Origin: Alkalibacillus filiformis
Lineage (GTDB): Bacteria > Bacillota > Bacilli > Bacillales > Alkalibacillaceae
Length of the DNA stretch: 64,000 nt
Direction of reading: 5' to 3'
Assembly (NCBI RefSeq): GCF_030814115.1
Contig: NZ_JAUSUP010000001.1
Coordinates: 372,001-436,000 of the forward strand
In this document: positions 1 through 8,230 of the stretch, one piece after another
Layout: the number at the start of each line of letters is the position of its first letter
How positions within the stretch are numbered: the first letter of the stretch is position 1
The notes under the pieces: model-generated
Told to the model about the DNA's origin: nothing
Databases searched by the model: none
What the model saw: the letters and a program-made list of their open reading frames with translations, nothing else
Program-made: the position numbers and the translations under genes

Positions 1-1193
1 TATATACTGACCGATTTAAGAGAGATTATGTTAAAGCAGAAGTTGTAGGCTTTCAAGACCAACATGTTTTATTAATGCCTTATGAACAAACCAATATGAT
101 TGGGCCTGATAGCTTAGTAGAGTCATCTAATCGTTCATTAACAGTAGAAGTTGGAGAACGACTAATAGGTAGAGTATTGAATGGATTAGGGGAACCTATT
201 GATCATCGCGATATTCCTTCTGGTTTGGAGCCATATGGAGTTGAGAGTGAACCACCTAATCCACTTAACAGGCCACCCATAAATGAGATTGTTTCAACTG
301 GCATTAAAGCAATTGATAATTGTGTAACTGTCGGTCGTGGACAAAGAATGGGAATTTTCGCTGGAAGTGGTGTTGGTAAAAGTACTTTACTTGGAATGTT
401 AGCAAAAAATAGTGATGCTGAAGTTAATGTTTTTGCATTGCTCGGTGAACGTGGGCGTGAAGTGAGAGAGTTTATTGAACATGAACTCGGTGAAGAAGGA
501 TTAAAACGATCAATTATAGTCGTTGCCACTTCAGACCAACCAGCATTACAAAGGATAAAAGGTGCTTATACAGCAACAGCAATTAGCGAGTATTTCCGTG
601 ACCAAGGATATCACGTTAACTTAATGATGGATTCACTCACAAGGATCGCTATGGCCCAACGTGAATTAGGCTTAGCAAGCGGTGAACCGCCAACGACGAA
701 AGGTTATACACCGAGTGTTTTTGCTCTTTTACCAAGACTTTTAGAAAGAACTGGACCCGGTGAAAAGGGGAGTATAACAGCTTTCTACACGGTTTTGGTA
801 GATGGAGACGACATGGATGAACCTATTTCAGATGCTGTAAGGGGCCTACTTGATGGACATTTAGTTTTAGATCGACAATTGGCAGAACAAGGCCAATACC
901 CAGCGATCAATATAATGAAGTCAGTTAGTCGTTTAATGCAGAAAATTGTAAGTCAAGAACATTTACAACTTAGTCATCATGTCCGTTCATTAATAGCGAC
1001 TTTTGAAGAGAATAAAGAATTAATTCAGATTGGAGCTTATAAAAAAGGGTCTTCAACGAAAGTTGATGAAGCAATTTATTATCAGCCTAAAATAATGGAG
1101 TTTTTGGCTCAACCGATGACTGAATCTATTAAATCAAATGATAGTTTTAAACAGTTAAAACAAATATTTAAACAGAATGGTGATGCTCAGTGA
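1..1193 (+). CDS. fliI: FliI, flagellar export ATPase (5' end missing)
   Basis: This is the ATPase of the flagellar type III export apparatus, an F1-beta-like hexamer at the membrane base that releases chaperones and unfolds substrates. The reading frame is open from base 3, before the first Met at 75, so the gene begins upstream of the window and about 397 residues are visible. The Walker A motif GSGVGKST is encoded near 364-387, followed by ALLGERGREVREF and the Walker B region HVNLMMDSLTR, all typical of FliI. The stop overlaps the fliJ start by four bases, which suggests translational coupling. The family assignment is certain; only the N-terminus is lacking. Confidence 0.97.
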   Translation, partial: YTDRFKRDYVKAEVVGFQDQHVLLMPYEQTNMIGPDSLVESSNRSLTVEVGERLIGRVLNGLGEPIDHRDIPSGLEPYGVESEPPNPLNRPPINEIVSTGIKAIDNCVTVGRGQRMGIFAGSGVGKSTLLGMLAKNSDAEVNVFALLGERGREVREFIEHELGEEGLKRSIIVVATSDQPALQRIKGAYTATAISEYFRDQGYHVNLMMDSLTRIAMAQRELGLASGEPPTTKGYTPSVFALLPRLLERTGPGEKGSITAFYTVLVDGDDMDEPISDAVRGLLDGHLVLDRQLAEQGQYPAINIMKSVSRLMQKIVSQEHLQLSHHVRSLIATFEENKELIQIGAYKKGSSTKVDEAIYYQPKIMEFLAQPMTESIKSNDSFKQLKQIFKQNGDAQ

Positions 1194-1630
1194 GTGATCT
1201 AAAGACGTATGAAAAAATGTTACAAATTAAAGAAGAAGAGATGGATCAAGCACAAAAACAGTATAACCTAGCTGTAGAACATTTTGAATCTGAAGCAACA
1301 AAGCTATATGAGATGCTTAAGTCGAAAGAGAACTTAGAAGGTCAATACGAGAGTCAACTTTCAAACGGTGTTTCAATTGCGTATTTAAATAACTTTCATC
1401 ATTATTTTGATTCGGTTAAGGAGATGGAAAGTAATTTACAAAAGAAAGTACACCAAGCTAGAGTCAATATGTATAAAAAGCAAGAAGCTGTAGAAGAAGC
1501 TTATCGTGAGTTGAAAAAGTTTGAAAACCTAAAGGAAAAAAAGCTACAAAAACAAAGGTTACTTAACAAACAAATTGAAGCATCTTTTATAGATGAAATA
1601 GCAGTTCAACAATATTCAAGAGCTAAATAG
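1190..1630 (+). CDS. fliJ: FliJ, flagellar export chaperone / ATPase stalk protein
   Basis: FliJ is the coiled-coil stalk that sits in the FliI ring and links it to FlhA. The predicted protein is 146 residues, the usual length, almost entirely charged helix with no Gly/Pro breaks, as expected for a long two-helix coiled coil. The start is GTG and overlaps the fliI stop by four bases. Sequence alone is weak evidence because FliJ proteins diverge quickly, but the position directly after fliI and the coiled-coil character make the call reliable. Confidence 0.9.
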   Translation: MSDLKTYEKMLQIKEEEMDQAQKQYNLAVEHFESEATKLYEMLKSKENLEGQYESQLSNGVSIAYLNNFHHYFDSVKEMESNLQKKVHQARVNMYKKQEAVEEAYRELKKFENLKEKKLQKQRLLNKQIEASFIDEIAVQQYSRAK

Positions 1631-1638
1631 GTGATGAG

Positions 1639-2217
1639 ATGGCTAAAGAACAAAGATATGAAGAGAAAAATAATAAATGGCAATGGTTTTTATACGTTAT
1701 TGTAATACCAATTGTTTTTGCCATCACTTTAGTGATGGTTGTTACAACAATAGCTGGTATTAATCCTTTCCAAGCTATGCAAGAATATGGTAGCAAAGTC
1801 CCTGTCGTTTCATCATTTATTAATGATCCTGAGGAAGAGCGTTTGCAAGAGCAAATAGCAGATTATGAATCAACTGTTCAAGACCAACAAGCTACTATAC
1901 ATGACTTAGAGTCTCAATTATCAACTAGAGACCAAGAAGTTGATGAATTAACAGAAGAGGTTAATACGTTGCAGCAACAACTAGAGTCACAAGAACACTC
2001 AAGGATATCTCAAGAAGAAGCAGTTGAAAGGTTAACAAGGTCATTTTCTGAGATGGTTGCAAGCCACGCGGCGGACATCATTGTTGAAATGGAAGTAGAG
2101 ATTGCATTAGACGTTTTAGAAAAATTAAATGATGATGAACGTGGTGAAATTCTGAGTGAAATGGATTCAGACATCGCAGCAAGCTTTACTAACTCATTAG
2201 TTCAACGTTCCAATTAA
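1639..2217 (+). CDS. ylxF: MotE/YlxF-like flagellar protein with MgtE-N-like domain
   Basis: A 192-residue protein with one membrane helix near residues 15-40, a long Gln/Glu-rich coiled coil (about 70-125) and a C-terminal helical domain. The C-terminal part (HAADIIVEMEVEIALDVL onward) resembles the MgtE intracellular N domain seen in MotE-type periplasmic proteins and B. subtilis YlxF. The N-in topology would place the coiled coil outside the membrane. It lies between fliJ and fliK, as ylxF does in Bacillus. MotE in other bacteria acts as a motor/chaperone factor; the exact role here is unproven. Confidence 0.75.
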   Translation: MAKEQRYEEKNNKWQWFLYVIVIPIVFAITLVMVVTTIAGINPFQAMQEYGSKVPVVSSFINDPEEERLQEQIADYESTVQDQQATIHDLESQLSTRDQEVDELTEEVNTLQQQLESQEHSRISQEEAVERLTRSFSEMVASHAADIIVEMEVEIALDVLEKLNDDERGEILSEMDSDIAASFTNSLVQRSN

Positions 2218-2248
2218 TCAATAATATCACTTGAAAGGGGGTGAAAAG

Positions 2249-3523
2249 ATGAACGGGATGATGGCATTGATGCCAATGATGCAACCTCAAACCTTTACTA
2301 ACAAAGGTTCAGTTAAGCAAGAAGACTCTACAGGGTTTAAAGATTTACTCGGTAATAAATTTGCACAGTCGATGGACGATGTAGATTTAGAACAACTTGA
2401 AGGTGAATTATTAACAGAATCAGATCTTGTTAAATTACTGACTCAACTTACAGATTTAATTGAAGATGGTGATGTGAATTTAGATGAATTGTTAGCCTCT
2501 TTATCATCAGAGGAAATTGAACAAATGCTTAATAGTTTGGAAGAATTACTAACAGAGCAATCAGATTTTTTGGATGAGTTGGATAGTGATCTGATCCATA
2601 CTTTAGGGCAACTTTTAACTGAAATACACTATAACCTTCAAGATGAAGTCTCAGAAAAAGATCAGGAGTTGAACATGCTAGACTTATCTATCCATGGTGG
2701 CCAGCTGATACATCATAACCATAAAGGTGAACCATCTCATTTAGATAAGAAGTTAGAACAAGTTGAACGGTTGTTATCGAGATTGGTTGGGAACTTAGTC
2801 AGTCAAAATCAACTTTCACAGCAACAAACTAATAGTCAGTCAAACGAAAGATGGACTCAACTTTTACAACAAATAAAGAGCAAAGTTGAGAACACAAACT
2901 CACAGATCAACCAAACGAACCAACAATCAATTAATTCAATTAAACAGTTATTGCCCGGTTTGTTAAGTCAGGGAAATGGTAGTTCAGAACAAACTAGTAT
3001 GATGCAAAGAAATGGAGATTTTAACTTTGAACAGTTGAATATGTCAAAGTTAGAGCAGTTCACAGTTCATGTATCTCGTGCCAACAGTAGTCAGTCAAGT
3101 CAAATGAGTAACCAGCAACAAATAATAGAACAACTTCAAAAGATTATGCAATCAACTCAGTTTGGACGAGCTAATGGTGCAAACAACTTAACCATACAGC
3201 TTAAGCCAGCGAACTTAGGTCAAATGACATTGCAATTTACACAAATTGATGGACAAATGGCAGTGAAAATATCTGTGATGTCTACTGCTGCAAAAGAGAT
3301 GTTAGAAAGTAACTTGAATCAATTACGACACTTATTTCATCCGAACCAAGTTGTTATTGAACGTCAAGTCGACCAAACAAATACTGATTTTACGAAACAA
3401 CAACTAAAAGATGAAAATCAAGAGTCAGATGAACAACCTTATGAAGATGACAAAGAAGAAGAGCTACAAGAAGAAAATACTTCCGTTGAATTCAAAGACT
3501 TTTTATTCCAAGAGGAGGTGTAG
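2249..3523 (+). CDS. fliK: FliK, flagellar hook-length control protein
   Basis: FliK is the secreted ruler that ends hook growth by switching FlhB specificity. I chose ATG 2249 rather than TTG 2231 because the strong ribosome binding site AAAGGGGGTG lies at about 2234-2242 and would otherwise be coding. The product is about 424 residues. Its N-terminal half is acidic (Leu/Glu/Asp rich), the middle is Gln/Asn/Ser rich, and a conserved C-terminal domain includes LTIQLKPANLGQMTLQF near residues 310-330, the hallmark of the FliK C domain that contacts FlhB. The tail is strongly acidic. Confidence 0.93.
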   Translation: MNGMMALMPMMQPQTFTNKGSVKQEDSTGFKDLLGNKFAQSMDDVDLEQLEGELLTESDLVKLLTQLTDLIEDGDVNLDELLASLSSEEIEQMLNSLEELLTEQSDFLDELDSDLIHTLGQLLTEIHYNLQDEVSEKDQELNMLDLSIHGGQLIHHNHKGEPSHLDKKLEQVERLLSRLVGNLVSQNQLSQQQTNSQSNERWTQLLQQIKSKVENTNSQINQTNQQSINSIKQLLPGLLSQGNGSSEQTSMMQRNGDFNFEQLNMSKLEQFTVHVSRANSSQSSQMSNQQQIIEQLQKIMQSTQFGRANGANNLTIQLKPANLGQMTLQFTQIDGQMAVKISVMSTAAKEMLESNLNQLRHLFHPNQVVIERQVDQTNTDFTKQQLKDENQESDEQPYEDDKEEELQEENTSVEFKDFLFQEEV

Positions 3524-3525
3524 TA

Positions 3526-3984
3526 GTGAAAATTGATGAATCATTAATGTTAAATCAACAGTCCCAATCACGTCAGACGAATAATGATGATCTTGGTCGA
3601 GATGCTTTCTTGCAAATTTTAATGACACAATTAACAAACCAGGACCCATTAGACCCGATGGATGACAAAGATTTTATTGCACAAATGGCAACCTTTTCTC
3701 AACTTGAACAAATGACAAATATGGCTAACGATTTTACCGGCTTTATGGAAAATCAAAGTTATTCAAACTTCTTACAGTATTCAAACTTAATTGGTCAAGC
3801 TGTTAATTACGGTGAGTTTAGTGATGGAGAACTAGAAGAAGAGTTAAGTGCAGTTGTTCAATCGGTCAGAAAAGAAGGCGACGGCATTATCATCTCTTTA
3901 GATAATGGTGAAGAAATAAGTGCTGAAGAAGTCACTCAAATCGGCCAAGTGGACGCAAACGATGAAGGTGACTCAAATGAATAA
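3526..3984 (+). CDS. flgD: FlgD, hook-capping scaffold protein
   Basis: FlgD caps the growing hook so that FlgE subunits assemble. The start is GTG with AGGAGGTG eight bases upstream. The N-terminal motif LGRDAFLQILMTQLTNQDP followed by LDPMDDKDFIAQMATFSQLEQM is diagnostic for the FlgD N domain. At 152 residues it is short, as in Bacillus (YlxG), lacking the full C-terminal tudor/Fn3 pair of enterobacterial FlgD. It overlaps the next gene by eight bases. Confidence 0.95.
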   Translation: MKIDESLMLNQQSQSRQTNNDDLGRDAFLQILMTQLTNQDPLDPMDDKDFIAQMATFSQLEQMTNMANDFTGFMENQSYSNFLQYSNLIGQAVNYGEFSDGELEEELSAVVQSVRKEGDGIIISLDNGEEISAEEVTQIGQVDANDEGDSNE

Positions 3985-4354
3985 AATTAATCCTGGTTTA
4001 CATCAACAGCCTTTATCCATTACGAATGCAAATACCAAACCTAAAAGTAAATCTATTCAAGGCGAGTCGTTTAAAACCGTCTTTGAAAATGTTTCTAATG
4101 AAGGCGTAAAAGTTAGTAAGCATGCTCAAAAACGGATGGACGAACGAAATATCCAAATTAGTGAGAAGCAGTGGGAACAAATAGAACAAAAAATGACTGA
4201 AGCTAAAGAAAAAGGTGTTACAGAATCAGCAGTGGTTTTGTCTGATGCCATTTTACTTGCTAGTACTAAGAATGAAACGATTATAACAGCAATGGATCGT
4301 CAAGAAGCAACTGGTCATTTATTTACAAACGTAAATGGTACGATTGTTTTATAA
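3977..4354 (+). CDS. Flagellar operon protein, TIGR02530-like
   Basis: A protein of about 125 residues found between flgD and flgE in many Firmicutes flagellar operons. I place the start at ATG 3977, eight bases inside flgD, because GAAGGTG lies just upstream; ATG 3962 is the alternative. The central stretch VSKHAQKRMDERNIQISEKQ and the later segment from ILLASTKNETIITAMDR to VNGTIVL match the general pattern I know for this family. Its function is not established. Its place next to the hook cap and hook genes suggests a hook-assembly or export role (inference). Confidence 0.75.
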   Translation: MNKINPGLHQQPLSITNANTKPKSKSIQGESFKTVFENVSNEGVKVSKHAQKRMDERNIQISEKQWEQIEQKMTEAKEKGVTESAVVLSDAILLASTKNETIITAMDRQEATGHLFTNVNGTIVL

Positions 4355-4369
4355 AATTTTATAAGCAAA

Positions 4370-4419
4370 TTGGCTGGACCGAAAGGAAGCCAATAAAACT
4401 GCTGAGTGACAGAGGCAGT
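4370..4419 (+). other. Two tandem RNA hairpins in the flgE leader
   Basis: In the 102-base gap before flgE, TTGGCT (4370-4375) pairs with AGCCAA (4388-4393), and inside it CC-GAAA-GG (4379-4386) forms a GNRA-capped inner stem. A second hairpin pairs ACTGC (4398-4402) with GCAGT (4415-4419). Neither is followed by a T-run, so they are not terminators. They could mark an mRNA processing or stability site that sets hook protein levels (inference). Confidence 0.6.
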
Positions 4420-4456
4420 GATGTTAAAGTATTTAAAATCGAAAGGATGAAGCTTA

Positions 4457-5326
4457 ATGCTACGTTCAATGTATACAGGTATATCAGGTATGAATGGTTT
4501 CCAAAACAAGTTAGATGTTGTTTCAAATAATATCGCCAATGTTAACACATTTGGTTATAAAAAAGGGCGCCAAACATTTTCTGATTTAATGAGTCAAACA
4601 ACACAAGGTGCTACTGGTCCAGTAGGGGATGGCCAATTAGGTGGTCGTAACCCGATGCAAGTTGGGTTAGGTTCAAATACAGGAAGCATCGATAATATTC
4701 ATACTCAAGGAAACCGTCAAACGACAGATCGACCATTAGACTTAGCGGTTGAAGGTGATGGTATGTTTGTCGTTGCAGAAAGAACGGTTAGTGGTGATGG
4801 TGCAGAAGTTGATATTGATCCCAATGATGGTGATCAAATCAATTTCACACGTGCAGGTAACTTTTACTTAGATGAGGAAGGATACATTGTTAACGCCAAT
4901 GGCCAATATTTAGTCGGTGAAGTGGATGGTGAACCTGGTAGAATTAATATCCCTGAAGGTGCACAGAGCTTTAATATTGGTGCTGATGGAACAGTGAATT
5001 ACGTTTCTGATGAAGGTAATTCTGAGGAAGCTGGACAAGTTATGTTAGCAAACTTCTCAAACCCAGAAGGATTAGAAAAGGTTGGTGGAAACAATTATGC
5101 ACTAACTGGTAACTCAGGCTTAATGGGTGAGGACGATGATTACCTTAACATTCCTGGTCAAGGTGGTACAGGTAACCTTTATGCAGGTGCTTTAGAAATG
5201 TCTAACGTTGACTTGGCTGAAGAATTTACAGAAATGATTACCTCTCAAAGAGGGTTCCAAGCTAATACACGCGTTATTACAACTTCAGATGAAATCCTTC
5301 AAGAGTTAGTTAACTTAAAACGATAA
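4457..5326 (+). CDS. flgE: FlgE, flagellar hook protein
   Basis: FlgE builds the hook, the universal joint outside the cell. The protein is 289 residues, close to the short hook protein of B. subtilis (annotated flgG in older records). The N-terminal MLRSMYTGISGMNGFQNKLD and SNNIANVNTFGYKK are the rod/hook family signature, and the C-terminal MITSQRGFQANTRVITTSDE is the matching D0 helix. The middle holds an acidic insert (GDGAEVDIDPNDGDQ). The ATG start has GAAAGGATG upstream. The gap before it carries the paired hairpins described separately. Confidence 0.95.
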   Translation: MLRSMYTGISGMNGFQNKLDVVSNNIANVNTFGYKKGRQTFSDLMSQTTQGATGPVGDGQLGGRNPMQVGLGSNTGSIDNIHTQGNRQTTDRPLDLAVEGDGMFVVAERTVSGDGAEVDIDPNDGDQINFTRAGNFYLDEEGYIVNANGQYLVGEVDGEPGRINIPEGAQSFNIGADGTVNYVSDEGNSEEAGQVMLANFSNPEGLEKVGGNNYALTGNSGLMGEDDDYLNIPGQGGTGNLYAGALEMSNVDLAEEFTEMITSQRGFQANTRVITTSDEILQELVNLKR

Positions 5327-5333
5327 GGGGGGA

Positions 5334-5355
5334 GGGGCTAACTTCGTTTAGCCCC
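5334..5355 (+). other. Intercistronic hairpin between flgE and swrD
   Basis: GGGGCTAA (5334-5341) pairs perfectly with TTAGCCCC (5348-5355) around a CTTCGT loop. No T-run follows, so termination is unlikely. A purine-rich GGGGGGAGG (5327-5335) lies at its 5' edge and the swrD ATG is 11 bases past its 3' edge. It may stabilise the flgE mRNA 3' end or bridge the Shine-Dalgarno to the swrD start. Confidence 0.7.
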
Positions 5356-5366
5356 CAATTCATCAT

Positions 5367-5594
5367 ATGATTACAGTTACTAGATTAAACGGCGATCCGT
5401 TTGTTCTTAACGCTTTATACATAGAGAAAATACAAGCTTTACCGGATACGACAATTACTCTATCAAACGGTAAAACTTATTTTGTCCAAGAATCTGTGGA
5501 TACAATTATTCAATATTCAACTGATTACTATAAAAGAGTTGGATTTGTAGATCTCCAAGCGAAAGTAGTTGATGAAAATGACGAAACCAATTAA
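5367..5594 (+). CDS. swrD: SwrD / FlbD-family flagellar protein
   Basis: A 75-residue protein of the FlbD family, called YlzI/SwrD in B. subtilis, where it raises flagellar motor power and is needed for swarming. The conserved N-terminus MITVTRLNGDPFVLNALYIE and the following PDTTITLSNGKTYFV are typical. It sits between flgE and fliL as in B. subtilis. No ordinary ribosome binding site lies 5-10 bases before the ATG; the nearest purine tract is about 31 bases away, at the foot of a hairpin. It overlaps fliL by 23 bases. Confidence 0.88.
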   Translation: MITVTRLNGDPFVLNALYIEKIQALPDTTITLSNGKTYFVQESVDTIIQYSTDYYKRVGFVDLQAKVVDENDETN

Positions 5595-6000
5595 GATAAT
5601 GCTCACCTCTTTAATCTCGCTAACTATTATAGGAATAGTAGCTATAATTTTACTAGTATTTGTAGATTTCAATGAGAACATAGATGGTGAAAGAACGATT
5701 GGTGAAATGGCAGAAAGTTCATTTGTAACTAATGAAATTACAACCGATTTATCAGATGGAAGTTTTGTAAGAATCCAATTTAGGGTCGTAACAGATAATC
5801 AAAATACTAGTGAGCAGCTTCAAGAAGGTGAGTCCTTTATGATTAATGATGCAATTATTCAAGAGTTGACCGTTTTAGAAGGGGAAGATTTTAGAACAAA
5901 CCTTGATCGTGTGAGAGATGAAGTGGCCACTGCATTAAATGATCGGTTAGATGAAGGAGAAGTGACCGATATTTTCATTACTGAAAAAACGGTTCAGTAA
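5572..6000 (+). CDS. fliL: FliL, flagellar basal-body-associated protein
   Basis: FliL is a single-pass inner-membrane protein that associates with the stator units around the basal body. The product is about 142 residues, with a membrane helix near residues 9-31 (ISLTIIGIVAIILLVFVD) followed by an extracytoplasmic domain ending IFITEKTVQ. I chose ATG 5572; TTG 5569 and ATG 5578 are equally in frame and only GAAAGTAG is seen upstream. The gene starts inside swrD and is followed by fliM, as in Bacillus. Confidence 0.9.
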   Translation: MKMTKPIKIMLTSLISLTIIGIVAIILLVFVDFNENIDGERTIGEMAESSFVTNEITTDLSDGSFVRIQFRVVTDNQNTSEQLQEGESFMINDAIIQELTVLEGEDFRTNLDRVRDEVATALNDRLDEGEVTDIFITEKTVQ

Positions 6001-6029
6001 GCTCGGCACTCCGATATGGAGGTGAAAAA

Positions 6030-7025
6030 ATGTCAGAAGATGTATTATCCCAAGGAGAAATAGATGCGCTTCTCTCAGCAATCTCAACTGGTGAGATGGA
6101 TGCTGAAGAGCTTAAAGAGCAGCAAACTGATGAAAGAAAAATAAGGGATTATGATTTTAAAAGAGCACTACGGTTTTCAAAAGACCAAATCCGTGGGTTA
6201 ACTAGAATTCATGAAAACTTCGCTAGATTGCTGACTTCTTTTTTTGCAGGTCAGCTTAGATCATACGCTGAGGTAACAGTTGCCTCAGTTGACCAAGTCC
6301 CTTATGAAGAATTTGTACGATCAATGCCACAACGCACGATATTAAATATATTCTCAGTTGAACCTTTAGAAGGCAGGCTAATGTGTGAAGTTAATCCAAA
6401 TATAGCTTATGCAATTTTAGATCGCCTTTTGGGTGGTGAAGGTCAAAGTGAGAACAAAGTAGATAATTTAACTGAAATCGAAAGCCGAATAATGTCCAGG
6501 TTGTTTGAACGAGCATTTGAGTCATTAGAAGAAGCATGGGGCAGTATGGTTGAAATTGATTTAACTTTAGAAGAGTTTGAAATCAATCCCCAGTTTATTC
6601 AAATGGTATCCCCAAATGAAACTGTAGTCGTTGTCTCTTTAAACGCAACAATTGGTGAAAGTTCGGGTATGATGAACATATGTATTCCTCATATGGTGTT
6701 AGAACCGATTATCACAAAGTTATCCGTTCACTACTGGATGCAAAATGAATCAAGCAAAAGTAACCCAGAAGATTATGAACATATAGCATCTAACTTAAAC
6801 CAAGTAAATGTTGATGCTAAAGCAGTGTTAGGTGAATCATCAATCTCTATTGAAGAATTTTTGAATCTGAATAAAGACGATGTAATTATGTTGAATCAGA
6901 AAATTGAAGAACCATTAAAATTATTTGTTAATGATGAACCTAAATTCTATGTACAGCCTGGTAAAAAGAAGCGTCATATGGCAGTACAAGTTTTAGGAGA
7001 AACAAGGGGTGAAGATGATGAATAA
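6030..7025 (+). CDS. fliM: FliM, flagellar motor switch protein
   Basis: FliM forms the middle of the cytoplasmic switch ring and binds phospho-CheY through its N-terminal peptide. The N-terminus MSEDVLSQGEIDALLSAIS contains that CheY-binding motif. A CheC-like middle domain follows (RALRFSKDQIRGLTRIHENF and later), then a C-terminal SpoA (FliN-like) domain near residues 250-320. The length of 331 residues is standard. AGGTG lies seven bases before the ATG. The stop overlaps the fliY start. Confidence 0.97.
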   Translation: MSEDVLSQGEIDALLSAISTGEMDAEELKEQQTDERKIRDYDFKRALRFSKDQIRGLTRIHENFARLLTSFFAGQLRSYAEVTVASVDQVPYEEFVRSMPQRTILNIFSVEPLEGRLMCEVNPNIAYAILDRLLGGEGQSENKVDNLTEIESRIMSRLFERAFESLEEAWGSMVEIDLTLEEFEINPQFIQMVSPNETVVVVSLNATIGESSGMMNICIPHMVLEPIITKLSVHYWMQNESSKSNPEDYEHIASNLNQVNVDAKAVLGESSISIEEFLNLNKDDVIMLNQKIEEPLKLFVNDEPKFYVQPGKKKRHMAVQVLGETRGEDDE

Positions 7026-8208
7026 TAATGATGATATGCTTTCACAAGAAGAAATTGATGCCCTTCTAAATGGGGGACAAAATGATGCTGAAGAAGATTC
7101 TAGCGAACTAAAACAGGGTGTAGATTCAGCTGATATTTCGAATGTTTTATCAGATATTGAAGTAGATGCGATTGGGGAGCTAGGTAATATCTCATTTGGA
7201 AGTTCTGCTGCAGCTCTTTCTTCTTTATTGAATCAAAAGGTAGAAATTACAACACCAATCGTATCGGCTATTAATAGTGATTCTCTAGGTGACACTTTTC
7301 CTACTCCACACGTGGCGGTAAAAGTAGATTATACAGATGGGTTTAAAGGTACCAATTTGTTTGTCATAAAAAGCATAGATGCAGCTATTATTGCTGATCT
7401 AATGTTAGGTGGAGATGGCACGTCACCTTCAGAAGAGCTTGGTGAAATTCAATTGAGCGCAGTACAAGAAGCGATGAATCAAATGATGGGTTCTGCAGCG
7501 ACAAGCATGTCTTCTGTATTTAATAAGAGAGTAGATATTACACCGCCAGATACAACGCTGCTAGATGTTGAGTCGGGTGAAGGTACTGATTATATCCCAA
7601 ATGAAAGCGAGCTTGTTAAGGTATCATTCCAATTACAAGTCGGTACGTTAATTGACTCTAGTATTATGCAGTTACTACCAATAGATTTCGCTAAAGAGTT
7701 TGTTGATAACCTGTTGAATATAGATGATGAAGCAGGCCAAGATGAGTCTTCAGATAACCAAGGGAGTATGACTAATGTAGAAGAGGAACATTCAGTACAT
7801 ACTACAAAAGAACGTAGTGACCATGTAAACAATCAAGAAACAACTCAACACATCGGACAAAAAGCGTTTCAACAACAAAGTGATCACCAGGTTGAAAAGG
7901 CAGAGTTCACAGATTTTGGCGGGCAATCGCAACTAGATTCTAGCGAAAAGCGAAACTTAGATTTATTGATGGATATCCCTCTAAATGTACAAGTAGAGTT
8001 AGGGCGATCAAGCAAGAGTATTAAAGAAATATTGGAGCTAAGCACTGGATCAATTGTTGAATTAGATAAATTAGCTGGTGAACCTGTTGATATTCTAGTT
8101 AACAATAAATTAATTGCTAAAGGTGAAGTTGTTGTCATCGACGAAAACTTCGGTGTTAGAGTATCAGATATATTAAGTCAATCAGAAAGAATACAAAAAT
8201 TAAAATAA
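7018..8208 (+). CDS. fliY: FliY, motor switch phosphatase (CheC-FliN fusion)
   Basis: FliY is the Gram-positive switch component that both forms part of the C-ring and dephosphorylates CheY-P. The N-terminus NNDDMLSQEEIDALLNGG is a CheY-binding peptide. Two CheC phosphatase motifs follow (VDAIGELGNISFGSSAAALS and a second with VQEAMNQMMGSAATSMSS), then an acidic/Gln-rich linker and a C-terminal SpoA domain (LMDIPLNVQVELGRSSKSI). I start at ATG 7018, since AAGGGGTG at 7004-7011 then sits correctly; ATG 7015 is possible. About 396 residues. It contains one Pro-Pro-Asp motif (7543-7551). Confidence 0.95.
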   Translation: MNNNDDMLSQEEIDALLNGGQNDAEEDSSELKQGVDSADISNVLSDIEVDAIGELGNISFGSSAAALSSLLNQKVEITTPIVSAINSDSLGDTFPTPHVAVKVDYTDGFKGTNLFVIKSIDAAIIADLMLGGDGTSPSEELGEIQLSAVQEAMNQMMGSAATSMSSVFNKRVDITPPDTTLLDVESGEGTDYIPNESELVKVSFQLQVGTLIDSSIMQLLPIDFAKEFVDNLLNIDDEAGQDESSDNQGSMTNVEEEHSVHTTKERSDHVNNQETTQHIGQKAFQQQSDHQVEKAEFTDFGGQSQLDSSEKRNLDLLMDIPLNVQVELGRSSKSIKEILELSTGSIVELDKLAGEPVDILVNNKLIAKGEVVVIDENFGVRVSDILSQSERIQKLK

Positions 8209-8230
8209 ATTATTATAGGGGGAAGTTAAA

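Noticed and set aside
203-529. Open frame on the minus strand inside fliI
   Set aside because: It lies wholly within a conserved gene, has Ser/Pro-rich composition typical of antisense shadows, and no ribosome binding site.
4361-4456. c-di-GMP riboswitch in the flgE leader
   Set aside because: The GAAA tetraloop recalled GEMM-I, but the conserved core and receptor sequences are absent and the two stems are simple hairpins.
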